A stretch of 64,000 nt of DNA, taken from assembly GCA_021286855.1 (NCBI GenBank), contig JAJTBO010000016.1, forward strand, positions 1 through 64,000, in the 5' to 3' direction. The translations under genes and the position numbers were made by a program. This document shows positions 7,554 through 17,373 of this stretch, in pieces; position 1 is the stretch's first letter; the number at the start of each line of letters is the position of its first letter. The notes below the pieces were generated by a model. It was not told the origin of the DNA. It made no database searches and saw only the letters and a program-made list of their open reading frames with translations. Source of the stretch: Hyphomicrobiales bacterium (GTDB lineage: Bacteria; Pseudomonadota; Alphaproteobacteria; Rhizobiales; Ancalomicrobiaceae).

Positions 7554-8474
7554 ATGGACGGCGAAGACACGGATCTGGGGCGGCGCTCCTGGCTCGAAAT
7601 CGAGTTGGAGGACGACTTCGACGAGGAATTCGAGCAGGAGATCGACGATCGTCGCATTCCTCCGGAGTTGCGGGCGCTGCTGGCGCGGCACAAGGCGGAA
7701 AAGCTCGATCGCCGGACCTATTTCGACGAATTGCTCCGGCTCCAGGCCGAACTGGTCAAGATGCAGGACTGGGTCGCCCACAAGGGGCTCAAGGTCGTCG
7801 TGCTGTTCGAGGGGCGCGACGCGGCCGGCAAGGGCGGCGTGATCAAGCGCATCACCCAGCGGGTGAACCCGCGCACCTGCCGCGTCGTGGCGCTGCCGGC
7901 GCCGTCCGACCGCGAGAAGGCGCAGTGGTATTTCCAGCGCTACGTGCCGCATCTGCCGGCGGCGGGCGAAATCGTCCTGTTCGACCGCTCCTGGTACAAT
8001 CGCGCCGGCGTCGAGCGCGTCATGGGCTTCGCCGACGACGGCCAGGTCGAGGATTTCTTCCGCGACGTGCCGGAGTTCGAACGCATGTTGGTGCGTTCGG
8101 GCATCATCCTGGTGAAATACTGGTTCTCGATCACCGACGAGGAGCAGCAGCTGCGCTTCCTGATGCGGATCCACGATCCGATCAAGCAGTGGAAGTTGTC
8201 GCCGATGGACCTGCAGTCGCGGGTGCGTTGGGAGCTCTACACCAAGGCCAAGGAAGAGATGTTGGAACGGACCAACATCCCGGAAGCGCCGTGGCACATC
8301 GTCGAGGGCAACGACAAGAAGCGGGCGCGCCTGAACTGCATCGCGCATCTCTTGTCGCTGGTTCCCTACGAGGAAGTGCCGCACGAGGCGATCGCTCTGC
8401 CGGAGCGGGTGTTCAATCCGGATTACGAACGCAGCGTGCTGCCGTCCGAGCTCTACGTGCCGGATCGCTACTGA
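7554..8474 (+). CDS. ppk2: Polyphosphate kinase 2 (PPK2)
   Basis: A 306-residue class I-type PPK2, which uses polyphosphate to phosphorylate nucleoside diphosphates, or the reverse. Motifs are Walker A GRDAAGKGG, the lid sequence FQRYVPHLPAAGEIVLFDRSW with Walker B Asp, and YNRAGVERVMGF. The C-terminal YEEVPHE region is also typical. An acidic N-terminal segment of about 45 residues (LEDDFDEEFEQEIDD) precedes the core. The ATG at 7554 has an upstream AGAGG; an ATG at 7530 lacks a ribosome site. It stands alone, tail-to-tail with cydC. Confidence 0.92.
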   Translation: MDGEDTDLGRRSWLEIELEDDFDEEFEQEIDDRRIPPELRALLARHKAEKLDRRTYFDELLRLQAELVKMQDWVAHKGLKVVVLFEGRDAAGKGGVIKRITQRVNPRTCRVVALPAPSDREKAQWYFQRYVPHLPAAGEIVLFDRSWYNRAGVERVMGFADDGQVEDFFRDVPEFERMLVRSGIILVKYWFSITDEEQQLRFLMRIHDPIKQWKLSPMDLQSRVRWELYTKAKEEMLERTNIPEAPWHIVEGNDKKRARLNCIAHLLSLVPYEEVPHEAIALPERVFNPDYERSVLPSELYVPDRY

Positions 8475-8548
8475 CGAAGGGGTCGACGACGCTCCGGCCT
8501 CGGGGCGTCGCCGCCGGCGAAGAGCGACGACGCGCGTCGTCGCGCGCC

Positions 8549-10291
8549 TCAGGTCGTGCCGCGGACGACCAGATGCGGGGCGAGCAGGATACGCTCGATC
8601 GGCGCGTCGGGCGTCGTGACGCGCCCTACGGCGCTCGGGCTCGTCCATTCCGTTCGGATCTCCACCGCCACCTTCGGCGTTTCGGCGCGATGGGAGAAGA
8701 TCAGGAGGCTGCGGTTCGCCGCGGCCTCTTCGAGTTGCGCCAGCAGGGCGGCGGCGGTCGGCTCGTCGAGACCTTCGGTCGGTTCGTCGAGAACCAGGAT
8801 GTGGGCGTCGTCGCGCAGGAAGATGCGGGCGACGGCGAGCCGCCGCGCCTCGCCGCCGGAAAGCCGCGCCCCGCCTTCGCCGACGAAGGTGGCGAGACCG
8901 TCGGGCAGGGCCGCCACGGTCGGGCCGAGCCCGGCGAGCGTGAGCGCGCGACGAAGATCGTCTTCGGACGCCCAGGGCGCGAAAGCGCGGAGATTCTCGG
9001 CGATCGAGGCGGCGAAGACATGCGGGCGCTGCGGCGCGACGGCGATCGCGGCCCTGAGGTCGGCGAGCGCGAGGGCGGTGATCGGCACGCCGCCGAGGCG
9101 GATCTCGCCGGCATCGGGGTCGCGGGCGCGCACGAGGAGGTCGGCGAGGGTCGATTTCCCCGCGCCGCTCGGCCAGTCGATGCGGCGGCGCTCACCCTCG
9201 GCGAGGGTGAAATCGAAGCCGTCGAAGGTCGGCCGGTCGCGGCCGGCATGGGTGAAGCGGGCCGCGTCGCAGACGAGATCGAAGCGCCGGGGCAGGGGAG
9301 CCGGCGTCGCGGGATCGCGGACGAGCGGCGGGCGATCGACCAGATCGAACAGCCGTCGCAGCGCCGCCGAGGTGGCGGCGAGACCGGCGGCGGCGGCCGG
9401 GATCGGACCGACCGCCTCGAAACCGGCGAGAAGCAGCAGCGTCAGCGCGGTGAAGTCGGCGGTCGCGATGCGGCCGGCCGCGACCGCCGCCGCGCCGCCG
9501 GCGAGGAGGGCGATCAGGGCGGCGTCGCGCGAAAGCGACTGGGCGATGCGGCCGAGCGCTTCGCCGTTCGCGACACGGGTCTCGTCGGCGATGCGGGCGT
9601 CGAGCCGGGCGGCGAGCGCGGCGGCGCGGCGTTCGTCGTCGCCGGTGACGATCAGCGCGGCGAGGCCTTCGAGATGTTCGCCGACGCCGCGGCGCAGGAC
9701 GGTCGCGGCGGCGACCTCGCGGGCGCCGGCGAGGCGGGTCGCGGGCCTCGCCAGGAACGGCGCGGCGAGACCGCCGAGGCCGAAGAGGGCCGCGACGATC
9801 ACGGCGATCCGTCCATCGCCGCAGCGGGCGATCGCCGCGACGGTCACGCCGCCGACCGCGACGGCGACGACGAGCGGGGCGACGAGGCGCAGGAAGACCA
9901 GTTCGAGCCGGTCGACATCGAGCTTCAGCCGCGCCGCGACTTCTCCGTAGCGCAGGTCGTCGAGACCGGCGGGGGCGATCTCGGCGAGGCGGCGAAAGAG
10001 ATCGACGCGGGTCAGGGCGAGCAGGCGGAAGGTCGCCTCGTGGCCGAGGACGCGGTCGAGCCAGCGACCGCCGGTGCGCAGGATCGCGGCGGCGCGGATG
10101 ATCGCAGACGGGGTGAAGTAGTTCATCGTCTGGGCGGCGAGGCCGGCGGCGGCCATCGCCGTGACGAACCAGCCGGCGGTCGCCATCAGCGCGAGATCGG
10201 CGAGCGTCGTGACGAGCGCGACGGCGAGCGCGGCGAGGAGCCAGGGCCAGGCCGGCCGCCACAGGCGGAAGAGGCGCAGGAGATCACGCAT
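8549..10291 (-). CDS. cydC: Thiol reductant ABC exporter subunit CydC
   Basis: A 580-residue half-transporter: an exporter-type membrane domain (residues about 10-310) and an ATPase domain (about 340-560). With CydD it exports glutathione/cysteine to the periplasm, which is needed to assemble cytochrome bd. The ATPase has a Q-loop (APQRPHVF), signature LSGGEARRLAVAR, Walker B ILVLDEPTEGLD and the switch His (FSHRAE). Oddly, the Walker A reads DWPSGAGKST: the first Gly of GxxGxGK(S/T) is Trp. The codon is TGG at about 9170, so this is direct from sequence. The ATG overlaps the cydD stop by 8 bases, implying translational coupling. Last gene of the cydABXDC run. Confidence 0.9.
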   Translation of the reverse strand: MRDLLRLFRLWRPAWPWLLAALAVALVTTLADLALMATAGWFVTAMAAAGLAAQTMNYFTPSAIIRAAAILRTGGRWLDRVLGHEATFRLLALTRVDLFRRLAEIAPAGLDDLRYGEVAARLKLDVDRLELVFLRLVAPLVVAVAVGGVTVAAIARCGDGRIAVIVAALFGLGGLAAPFLARPATRLAGAREVAAATVLRRGVGEHLEGLAALIVTGDDERRAAALAARLDARIADETRVANGEALGRIAQSLSRDAALIALLAGGAAAVAAGRIATADFTALTLLLLAGFEAVGPIPAAAAGLAATSAALRRLFDLVDRPPLVRDPATPAPLPRRFDLVCDAARFTHAGRDRPTFDGFDFTLAEGERRRIDWPSGAGKSTLADLLVRARDPDAGEIRLGGVPITALALADLRAAIAVAPQRPHVFAASIAENLRAFAPWASEDDLRRALTLAGLGPTVAALPDGLATFVGEGGARLSGGEARRLAVARIFLRDDAHILVLDEPTEGLDEPTAAALLAQLEEAAANRSLLIFSHRAETPKVAVEIRTEWTSPSAVGRVTTPDAPIERILLAPHLVVRGTT

Positions 10292-12017
10292 CGGCGGCCT
10301 CCTCTGGCGCGCGGCGCTCGGCGAGGATCGTCGCGGGCGAGGCGATGCGGGCGAGGCGGCCGGCTTCCAACACGACCACCCGGTCGACGCCGGCGAGGGT
10401 CGCCGGCCGATGGGCGACGACGACCATGGTGCGGCCGACGGCGAGGTCGGCGAGCGCGTCGAGGATGCGCGCCTCGCTCGCCGCGTCGAGATGGGCGGTC
10501 GGCTCGTCGACGAGGACGAGGGGGCCGGCGGCCCAGAAGGCGCGGGCGAGCGCGATGCGGCGGGCCTCGCCGCCGGAGAGGCTGCGGCCGGCTTCGGCGA
10601 GCGGCGTCGCCGCACCTCGGGGCAGGCGCGCCACCACATCGTCGATCCCGGCGGAGCGGAGCGCGCGGGCGAGCGCGGCGGCGGCGTCGCCTTCCGGGGC
10701 GGGGCGGTCCATCACGACGTTGTCGGCGATCGAGCCTTCGAAGAAGGCCGGCGTCTGGGGCAGGTGGACGAGGGCGCGACGCCAGGCGCGTCGGTCGATC
10801 TCGGCGAGCGGGCGCCCGTCGATCAGGATGCGGCCCTCGGTCGGCTCGAGGAAGCCGGCGAGAAGGGCGAGGACGGTGCTCTTGCCGGCCCCCGAAGGGC
10901 CGATCAGGGCGATCTTTTCGCCGGCGGCGACATCGAGATCCAGCCGATCGAGGGCGACGCGGCCGTCGGCGTGGACGAGGCGGACGCCCTCGAAGCGGAT
11001 CGCCGGGGCGGCGGTCGGGGCGGGCGCGACGCCGGGCGGGGCGGTCGAAACGTCGCCGTCGAGGACGTCGGCGATGCGGTCGAGCGCGGCGAGGGCTTCG
11101 ATGCGGCCGTGGCGGCGCACGCCGATGTCGCGCAGGGGGGCGAAGAACTCCGGCGCGAGCACGAGCACCAGGAAGCCGGTCGCAAAATCCATCTCGCCCC
11201 AGAGCAGGCGAAAGCCGACCGCCACGGCGACGCCGGCGATGGCGCCGGTGGCGACGAATTCGAGCACCAGCGCCGAGAGGAAGGCGAGGCGCAGCACGGA
11301 CATGGTCTCGCGGCCATAGCTCTCCGCCGCCGCCTTCACCGAGGCGAGGGCACGGTCGGCGGTGCCGGCGAGCTTCAATTCGGGTAGGCCGCGGATCTGG
11401 TCGAGGAGATGGCCGCCGAGGCGGGCGAGGCTCGCCCATTGCCGGCCGCTGGCCTCTTCCGCGCCCTTGCCGGCGAGGATCGAGAACCAGATCAGCAGCG
11501 GCAGGGCGGCGGCGAGAATCGCCGCGGCGATCCGGTCGGCGGGCAGGACCAGGGCGAAGGCGGCGAGCGGCGCGGCGACGGCGCGGGCCATCGCCGGGTT
11601 CCACCCCCGCCAGAGAGGGGCGACCGCGTCGACGGCCTCGGTGGGAACCGCGGCCAGCTCGCCGAGCCTCCGGTCGGCGAGCCGGACCGGACCGAGCGCC
11701 GAGAACCGAGCGAGGAGGCGGGCGAAGAGATGGCGGCGGACGGCGGCGGCGGCGGCGAAGCCGGCGCGCTCCGAGGTCCACGACGCCAGCGCGCGCGCGA
11801 CGGCGAGGCCGGCGAGGAGAGCGAGACCCGGCGCGAGGGGCTTCGGCGCTGGGCCGGGGAAGACGATCGCATCGACCAGCCCGGCGAGCGCGGCGGCGCT
11901 CGCCACCGAAGAGAGGCCGACGGCCGCGCCGGCCAGACCGGCGAGGCGTCCGGCGCGGCCGGCGACGGGCGCGAGCGTGGCGAGCAACGCCAGGGAGCGG
12001 GGCGAGGCGGCGGGCAA
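10284..12017 (-). CDS. cydD: Thiol reductant ABC exporter subunit CydD
   Basis: About 577 residues: a six-helix membrane domain, then an ATPase with intact Walker A (LIGPSGAGKST), Q-loop (LPQTPAF), signature LSGGEARRIALARAF, Walker B LVLVDEPTAHLD and switch His (VVAHRP). It partners CydC. No ATG fits the N-terminus. I chose the TTG at 12017, which has GAGG nine bases upstream and gives LPAASPRSLALLATLAP before the first hydrophobic segment. It lies 167 bases downstream of cydX on the same strand. The region between them (12018-12184) contains short AT-rich repeats of the TTCTTC/GAAGAAG type but no gene. Confidence 0.9.
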   Translation of the reverse strand: MPAASPRSLALLATLAPVAGRAGRLAGLAGAAVGLSSVASAAALAGLVDAIVFPGPAPKPLAPGLALLAGLAVARALASWTSERAGFAAAAAVRRHLFARLLARFSALGPVRLADRRLGELAAVPTEAVDAVAPLWRGWNPAMARAVAAPLAAFALVLPADRIAAAILAAALPLLIWFSILAGKGAEEASGRQWASLARLGGHLLDQIRGLPELKLAGTADRALASVKAAAESYGRETMSVLRLAFLSALVLEFVATGAIAGVAVAVGFRLLWGEMDFATGFLVLVLAPEFFAPLRDIGVRRHGRIEALAALDRIADVLDGDVSTAPPGVAPAPTAAPAIRFEGVRLVHADGRVALDRLDLDVAAGEKIALIGPSGAGKSTVLALLAGFLEPTEGRILIDGRPLAEIDRRAWRRALVHLPQTPAFFEGSIADNVVMDRPAPEGDAAAALARALRSAGIDDVVARLPRGAATPLAEAGRSLSGGEARRIALARAFWAAGPLVLVDEPTAHLDAASEARILDALADLAVGRTMVVVAHRPATLAGVDRVVVLEAGRLARIASPATILAERRAPEEAADA

Positions 12018-12184
12018 GTCGCGTTTCCTCGTGAAGAAGATGGCCCTCGCGAAGCGGCGATCTTCATGAAGAAGACGATCTTCGTGAAGAAGACCGGCGC
12101 GCGGTCCGCGAGTTCGATCGCGGATCGCGCGCCGGTTCGGGGGCTCGCGGCCGTCCACGCCGACGGCCGCGGGGCGGGCGGACC

Positions 12185-12307
12185 TCAGCGAGGCTCGCCG
12201 GCGCCGCCGTTGCGGTCGAGTTCGTCCTGGAACTCGTACCACATGACGTTGACGACCCCGATGGCGGCGGCGGCGGTGACGCCGAGGATCCAGGCGAAGT
12301 ACCACAT
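12185..12307 (-). CDS. cydX: Cytochrome bd oxidase small subunit CydX
   Basis: A 40-residue protein. It begins MWYFAWILG, the hallmark start of CydX/YbgT proteins, continues as one transmembrane helix (to about residue 22), then WYEFQDELDRNGG and a short polar tail. CydX packs against CydA and stabilises the haems of the bd oxidase. The ATG at 12307 lies 16 bases after the cydB stop, with the ribosome-site sequence AGGAGAACGGCTC just upstream. The size, motif and position make the call secure despite the length. Confidence 0.93.
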   Translation of the reverse strand: MWYFAWILGVTAAAAIGVVNVMWYEFQDELDRNGGAGEPR

Positions 12308-12323
12308 GAGCCGTTCTCCTCGC

Positions 12324-13475
12324 TCAGTAGGCCGAATGGGCGCGGGTTTCGATTTCGTCGGCGGTCACCCGGCCCCACATGTTGGCGTAGCACCACACGG
12401 TGTAGGCCAAGACGATCGGCAGGAAGATCACCACCGCCCAGAACATCACCGTCAGGGTGAGATGGCTCGACGGCGCGTCCCACACCGTCAGGCTCGACTT
12501 GGGATCGAGGCTCGACGGCATCACGAAGGGGAACATCGAGAGCCCGGCCGAGCCGATGACGCCGACCATGCCGAGCGCGCTCGAGACGAAGGCGAGGCCG
12601 GGGCGACGGGCCTTCGCCAGGAGCGCGGTGACGAGCGGACCGGCGAGGCCGAGGAGCGGCACGACGACGGCGATCGGCAGACGCGCATAGACGTCGAGCC
12701 AGGCGCCCGGCGCGCGCACCACCTCCTTGGCGAGCGGGTTGGGCAGAGCCCCGTGCGGCGGCTCGGAGACGATGCGATAGCCGTCGACGCCGACCCACAG
12801 CCAGAGGCCGGCGAGGGCGAAGGCGATGGTCACGATCGGGGCGAGGGTCAGGATCGCGGCCCGCGCCCGTTCGGCGACGCTGGTGTCGGCCCGAAGCTGC
12901 AGCCAGACGCCGCCGTGGACGGTCAGCATCAGGAGGCTGATCACGCCGGCCAGAAGCGCGAACGGGTTGAGCAGCGGCAGGAGAGCGGTCAGGAGCGAGC
13001 CCTGGTAATGGGCGCGCAGCAGTTCGTCGAGCCGGAACGGCACGCCCTGCAGGAGGTTGCCGAAGGCGACGCCGAAGATCAGCGCCGGCACCGCGCCGCC
13101 GACGAACAGGCCCCAATCCCAGGCCGCCCGCCAAGTCGGGTTCGCGATCTTCGAGCGGTAGTCGAAGCCGACCGGTCGGAAGAACAGGGCGAAGAGCACC
13201 AGCAGCATCGCCATGTAGAAGCCGGAGAAGGCGGCGGCGTAGACCGCCGGCCAAGCGGCGAAGATCGCGCCGCCGGCGGTGATGAACCAGACCTGGTTGC
13301 CGTCCCAGTGCGGGCCGACGGTGTTGATGGCGATGCGCCGTTCGACGTCGGTCTTGCCGACGAAGGGCAGGAGGGTTCCCACCCCCATGTCCATGCCGTC
13401 GGTGACGGCGAAGCCGATCAGCAGGGCGCCGACCAGGATCCACCAGACGAATTTCAGAGTTTCATAGTCGAGCAT
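12324..13475 (-). CDS. cydB: Cytochrome bd ubiquinol oxidase subunit II
   Basis: A 383-residue integral membrane protein with the family N-terminus (FVWWILVGALLIGFAVTDGMDMGVG) split over the first helix, then HWDGNQVWFITAGGAIFAAWP and many hydrophobic segments (about nine helices predicted by eye). CydB pairs with CydA in the quinol-oxidising, oxygen-reducing bd oxidase of the inner membrane. It lies 16 bases after cydA and 16 before cydX, in one operon. Confidence 0.95.
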   Translation of the reverse strand: MLDYETLKFVWWILVGALLIGFAVTDGMDMGVGTLLPFVGKTDVERRIAINTVGPHWDGNQVWFITAGGAIFAAWPAVYAAAFSGFYMAMLLVLFALFFRPVGFDYRSKIANPTWRAAWDWGLFVGGAVPALIFGVAFGNLLQGVPFRLDELLRAHYQGSLLTALLPLLNPFALLAGVISLLMLTVHGGVWLQLRADTSVAERARAAILTLAPIVTIAFALAGLWLWVGVDGYRIVSEPPHGALPNPLAKEVVRAPGAWLDVYARLPIAVVVPLLGLAGPLVTALLAKARRPGLAFVSSALGMVGVIGSAGLSMFPFVMPSSLDPKSSLTVWDAPSSHLTLTVMFWAVVIFLPIVLAYTVWCYANMWGRVTADEIETRAHSAY

Positions 13476-13491
13476 CTCGATGTCCTCCCGC

Positions 13492-15066
13492 TCATTCGGC
13501 CGGAACGGCGGCGGGGGCGCCGCGCTCGAAGTGGTAGCGGCCGAGGCCGAGCGAGCTCGGGCCCAGGCGGGCGAACTTGATCATCAGGAAGAGCTCGATC
13601 ACCAGGAGCGCAGTGTAGAAGGTCAGGAAGCCGGCGAGCGAGAAGATCAGATCGCCGGAGGTCAGGCTCGAGGTGGCCAGGAAGGTCGGCAGGACCTCGC
13701 CGATCGCCCAGGGCTGACGGCCGAATTCGGCGACGAACCAGCCGAACTCGCAGGAGAGCCACGGCGCCGGCAGGATCAGGACGGCGAGCCAGAGGAGCCA
13801 GCGGTTCTGTTCCAGGCGTTTGGTGGCGTTCAGCCAGAAGCCGGCGGCGAAGGTGAAGAGCATCAGGAAGCCGAGCGCGACCATCAGGCGGAAGGCCCAG
13901 AACAGCGGCCACACGGTCGGGATGGTCGAGGCGGCGGCCTGTTTGATCTGGTCTTCGGTCGCGGTGGTGGGATCCTCGACGAACTGCTTCAGGAGCAGGC
14001 CGTAGCCGAGGTCTTTGACATGGGCGTCGAAGGTGGCGCGGGTCTCGGGCGAGGCGTCGCCGGCGCGGATCTTGGAGAGCGCGCCATAGGCGATCGCGCC
14101 CGAGCGGATCCGCTCCTCGTGCTTCTTCTCGAGATCGATCAGGCCGGTCACCGGCTTGTCGAGCGAGCGGGTGGCGATGAGGCCGAGCGCCCAGGGGATC
14201 TTCACCGCCGCCGCGGTCTCCTTGCCGTCCTGGCTCGGGAAGCCGAAGAGCGTGAAGGACGCGGGGGCGGGTTCGGTCTTCCACTCGGCCTCGATGGCGG
14301 CGAGCTTGACCTTCTGGACGTCGCCGAGCTCGTAGCCGCTCTCGTCGCCGAGCACGATCACCGACAGCGAGGCGGCGAGGCCGAAGCCGACCGCGACCGC
14401 GAAGGAGCGCCGGGCGAAGGCGAGGTCGCGACCTTTGAGGATGTACCAGGCGGAGATGCTCATCACGAAGACCGAGGCCGTGACGTAACCGGCGGCGACG
14501 GTGTGGACGAACTTCACCTGGGCGACGGGATTGAGGAAGACCTCGGCGAAGGAGGTCATCTCCATGCGCATGGTCTCGGGCGAGAAGACCGAGCCGACCG
14601 GGTTCTGCATCCAGCCGTTGGCCACCAGGATCCACAGCGCCGACAGGTTCGAGCCGAGGGCGGTGAAGAAGGTCACGGCGAGGTGCTTGCGCTTCGACAG
14701 TTTGTCCCAGCCCAGGAAGAACAGGCCGATGAAGGTCGATTCGAGGAAGAAGGCCATCAGGCCTTCGATCGCCAGCGGCGCGCCGAACACGTCGCCGACG
14801 TAGTGCGAGTAATAGGACCAGTTTGTCCCGAACTCGAATTCCATGGTGAGGCCGGTCGTCACGCCGATGGCGAAGTTGATGCCGAACAACTTGCCCCAGA
14901 ACTTGGTCATGTCCTTGTAGATTTCCTTGCCCGTCATCACGTAGACGGTCTCCATGATGACCAGGAGCCAGGAAATCCCGAGGGTCAGGGGTACGAACAG
15001 AAAATGGTAGAGCGCCGTCGCGGCGAACTGCCAACGCGACAATTCCACGAATGTCGGATCGATCAT
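13492..15066 (-). CDS. cydA: Cytochrome bd ubiquinol oxidase subunit I
   Basis: A 524-residue protein with conserved haem ligands in context: His21 ([15 protein letters not shown]), a His in [12 protein letters not shown] and the Met of [23 protein letters not shown] is the conserved quinol-site region. The long Q-loop ([20 protein letters not shown] and following) makes it the L-type, as in E. coli CydA. It supports respiration at low oxygen and resistance to nitric oxide and peroxide. The ATG at 15066 gives [11 protein letters not shown]; an in-frame ATG at 15177 sits inside an AT-rich palindrome and is rejected. First gene of the operon. Confidence 0.96.
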   Translation of the reverse strand: MIDPTFVELSRWQFAATALYHFLFVPLTLGISWLLVIMETVYVMTGKEIYKDMTKFWGKLFGINFAIGVTTGLTMEFEFGTNWSYYSHYVGDVFGAPLAIEGLMAFFLESTFIGLFFLGWDKLSKRKHLAVTFFTALGSNLSALWILVANGWMQNPVGSVFSPETMRMEMTSFAEVFLNPVAQVKFVHTVAAGYVTASVFVMSISAWYILKGRDLAFARRSFAVAVGFGLAASLSVIVLGDESGYELGDVQKVKLAAIEAEWKTEPAPASFTLFGFPSQDGKETAAAVKIPWALGLIATRSLDKPVTGLIDLEKKHEERIRSGAIAYGALSKIRAGDASPETRATFDAHVKDLGYGLLLKQFVEDPTTATEDQIKQAAASTIPTVWPLFWAFRLMVALGFLMLFTFAAGFWLNATKRLEQNRWLLWLAVLILPAPWLSCEFGWFVAEFGRQPWAIGEVLPTFLATSSLTSGDLIFSLAGFLTFYTALLVIELFLMIKFARLGPSSLGLGRYHFERGAPAAVPAE

Positions 15067-15389
15067 CTCGGTCGTCGTCCTCTCATCGGGGGCGTGGCGG
15101 GGCCGGTCGGAGGCGGTTGCGCGGCGAGGGGCGCCCAAACTTTGAAAACGAATATAAGAATAAACATATATTTTCAATGAGTGAATGACGGTGCGCGCGA
15201 TTCATCGTCACGTCTTCGTGTCGAGGCCTCGGGGCGGCTCTCGCAAATTCCGAACAAGTTTCTGAATCGGCGAGCTTTTTGAAAGTCTCCCCGGCTCCGC
15301 GGCCGGCCTGGGGCGAGGCGTCGCAGAGGTAACGGAGGCAGCGAGGGAAAGTTCCGCTTCGATGTCGCCGGCTCGGGGCCCGTCCCGCG
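15067..15389. other. Intergenic region upstream of cydA
   Basis: 323 bases between the cydA start and the macB stop. It must contain the cyd promoter. The notable content is the AT-rich palindrome at 15142-15177. I found no FNR/FixK half-site pair (TTGAT-N4-ATCAA) and no small gene. Confidence 0.55.
15142..15177. promoter_or_regulatory. AT-rich inverted repeat, candidate cyd operator/promoter
   Basis: TTGAAAA (15142-15148) and its complement TTTTCAA (15171-15177) flank a 22-base AT-rich core with ATAT at both ends. It lies 76-111 bases upstream of the cydA ATG in otherwise GC-rich DNA. Position and symmetry suggest a redox-regulator site or the core promoter; the binding protein is unknown. 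Confidence 0.45.
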
Positions 15390-17372
15390 TCAGTCGCGGG
15401 CGAGGGCGGCGACCGGGTCGAGCAGCGCCGCGCCGTGGGCGGGCAGCCAGCCGAAGACGACGCCGATCAGGGTGGAGCAGGCGAAGGCGGCGAGGATGGT
15501 CGTCGCCGAATAGACGAAGACGAAGGTCGAGCCGAAGGCGGCGAAGGCGAGCCCGGCGGCGAAGGCGACGCCGACGCCGAGCACGCCGCCGATCAGGCAG
15601 ACCAGCACCGCCTCGGTCAGGAACTGCTGCATGATGTCGGAGCGTCGCGCCCCCACCGCCATGCGCACGCCGATCTCCTTGACCCGTTCCGAGACCGACA
15701 CCAGCATGATGTTCATCACGCCGATGCCGCCGACGACCAGCGAGATCACCGCGATCGCGGCGATCAGCAGGGTCAGGGTCTGGGTCGTCGAGGTGATGGT
15801 CTGGCGGATGTCGTCGGTGTTGAGGACGAAGAAGTCCTTGGTTCCGTGGCGGCGGAGGAGAAAGGCGGCAGTCGCCTCTTCGGCGAGCGAGGTGTCGACG
15901 TCGTCGGCGACGCGCAACAGCACCGAACGCAGCGAGGTGTCGCCGAGGAAGCGCACCTGCACCGTCGTGTAGGCGAGGAAGGCGGTGAGGTTGCCGCTCG
16001 GGCCGAAGCCCTGCTGCTTGCGGCTCACCCCGATCACCGTGCAGGGCACCTTGCCGACCAGGATCACCTGGCCGACCGGATCGACGGTGGTGTCGGCGAA
16101 CAGCGTCTTGGCGACGTTCTCGTCGATGACGATCTCCTGCGACATCGTCCGCGCCGCGCCGGCGTCGAAGAAGCGGCCGGAGGCGAGCTTGACGCCCTTG
16201 ACCGAGAAATAGTCGACGCCGACGCCGTTGACCTGGGCGCTCGCCTCGATCGAGCCGAAGCGCAGGGTGGTGGTGGTCGAGACCGTCGGGGTCGCGCCGG
16301 CGGCGAAGCTCTGGCGGGCGAGCGCCTCGGCGTCGGAGAGGACCAGGGTCTTGATCTTGCCCGAGCGCATGTCGCCGAAGTCCTTGCCGGGGAAGATCTC
16401 CAGCGTGTTGGTGCCGAGGCTCGAGATGTTGGAGAGCACCTTCTGGCGCGAGCCCTCGCCGAGCGCCACCATGGCGACCACCGAGGCGATGCCGATGACG
16501 ATGCCGAGCATGGTCAGGAAGGTGCGCAGGCGATGCGACAGCATGGCGAGCACCGCCATGCGGAAGGATTCCTCGAAGCGTCCGATCGCCGCCCGCCAGA
16601 CGGAAGCCGCCGGCGGCGGCGTGCGCCCGGCGGCGTGATCGCTCGACACGGTCTCCTCGCGGGGCGCCTCGTTCGGTCGATCGGAGACGATCCGGCCGTC
16701 GGAGATCTCGACGATCCGGCGCGCCCGCCGCGCGACGTCGTGATCGTGGGTGACCAGGATGACGGTGTGACCCTCGGCGTTCAACTCGTCGAGGATCTTC
16801 AGCACCTCCTCGCCGGAGCGGCGGTCGAGCGCGCCGGTCGGCTCGTCGGCCAGCACCACGTCGGCGCCGTTCATCAGGGCGCGGGCGATCGAGACGCGTT
16901 GCTGCTGGCCGCCGGAGAGTTGGCCGGGGCGGTGGCCGAGGCGATCGCCCATGCCGAGCCGTTCGAGGAGCGCGCGGGCGCGATCGCGGCGCGCGCCGGA
17001 GGGCAGGCCGGCGTAGATCGCCGGGATCTCGGCGTTGCCGAGGGCGGTGAGTTCGGAGAGCAGGTGATAGCGCTGGAAGATGAAGCCGAAATGCTCGCGG
17101 CGCAGTTCGGCGAGATCGTCGGGGTCGAGGTCGGCGGTGGCGCGGCCGGCGAAGCGATAGTCGCCGGCGGTCGGCCGGTCGAGACAGCCGAGGATGTTCA
17201 TCAGCGTCGATTTGCCGGAGCCGGACGCGCCCATGATCGCCAGGAACTCGCCGGCCTCGACGTCGAGATCGACGTCGGCCAGGACGGCGACGGTTCCCTC
17301 TCCGGCGGGATATTCGCGCCGGACGCCTCTCAGCACGATCAACGGCTCCGCCGCGGCCGCGTCTTCGGCCAT
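15390..17372 (-). CDS. macB: MacB-type ABC exporter, ATPase-permease
   Basis: A 660-residue fusion of an N-terminal ATPase (Walker [11 protein letters not shown], signature [15 protein letters not shown], Walker [13 protein letters not shown], switch His VTHDHD) and a C-terminal MacB/FtsX permease. The permease has one helix (about residue 265-290), a large periplasmic domain and three final helices ([26 protein letters not shown] region). MacB works with MacA and an outer-membrane TolC to expel macrolides, siderophores or lipopeptides. TolC is not encoded here. The start lies one base after the macA stop. Confidence 0.92.
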   Translation of the reverse strand: MAEDAAAAEPLIVLRGVRREYPAGEGTVAVLADVDLDVEAGEFLAIMGASGSGKSTLMNILGCLDRPTAGDYRFAGRATADLDPDDLAELRREHFGFIFQRYHLLSELTALGNAEIPAIYAGLPSGARRDRARALLERLGMGDRLGHRPGQLSGGQQQRVSIARALMNGADVVLADEPTGALDRRSGEEVLKILDELNAEGHTVILVTHDHDVARRARRIVEISDGRIVSDRPNEAPREETVSSDHAAGRTPPPAASVWRAAIGRFEESFRMAVLAMLSHRLRTFLTMLGIVIGIASVVAMVALGEGSRQKVLSNISSLGTNTLEIFPGKDFGDMRSGKIKTLVLSDAEALARQSFAAGATPTVSTTTTLRFGSIEASAQVNGVGVDYFSVKGVKLASGRFFDAGAARTMSQEIVIDENVAKTLFADTTVDPVGQVILVGKVPCTVIGVSRKQQGFGPSGNLTAFLAYTTVQVRFLGDTSLRSVLLRVADDVDTSLAEEATAAFLLRRHGTKDFFVLNTDDIRQTITSTTQTLTLLIAAIAVISLVVGGIGVMNIMLVSVSERVKEIGVRMAVGARRSDIMQQFLTEAVLVCLIGGVLGVGVAFAAGLAFAAFGSTFVFVYSATTILAAFACSTLIGVVFGWLPAHGAALLDPVAALARD

Positions 17373-17373
17373 G

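Noticed and set aside
13492..15177. Longer cydA start at 15177
   Set aside because: The added 37 residues are not CydA-like and the ATG lies in the AT-rich palindrome; [11 protein letters not shown] at 15066 matches the family.
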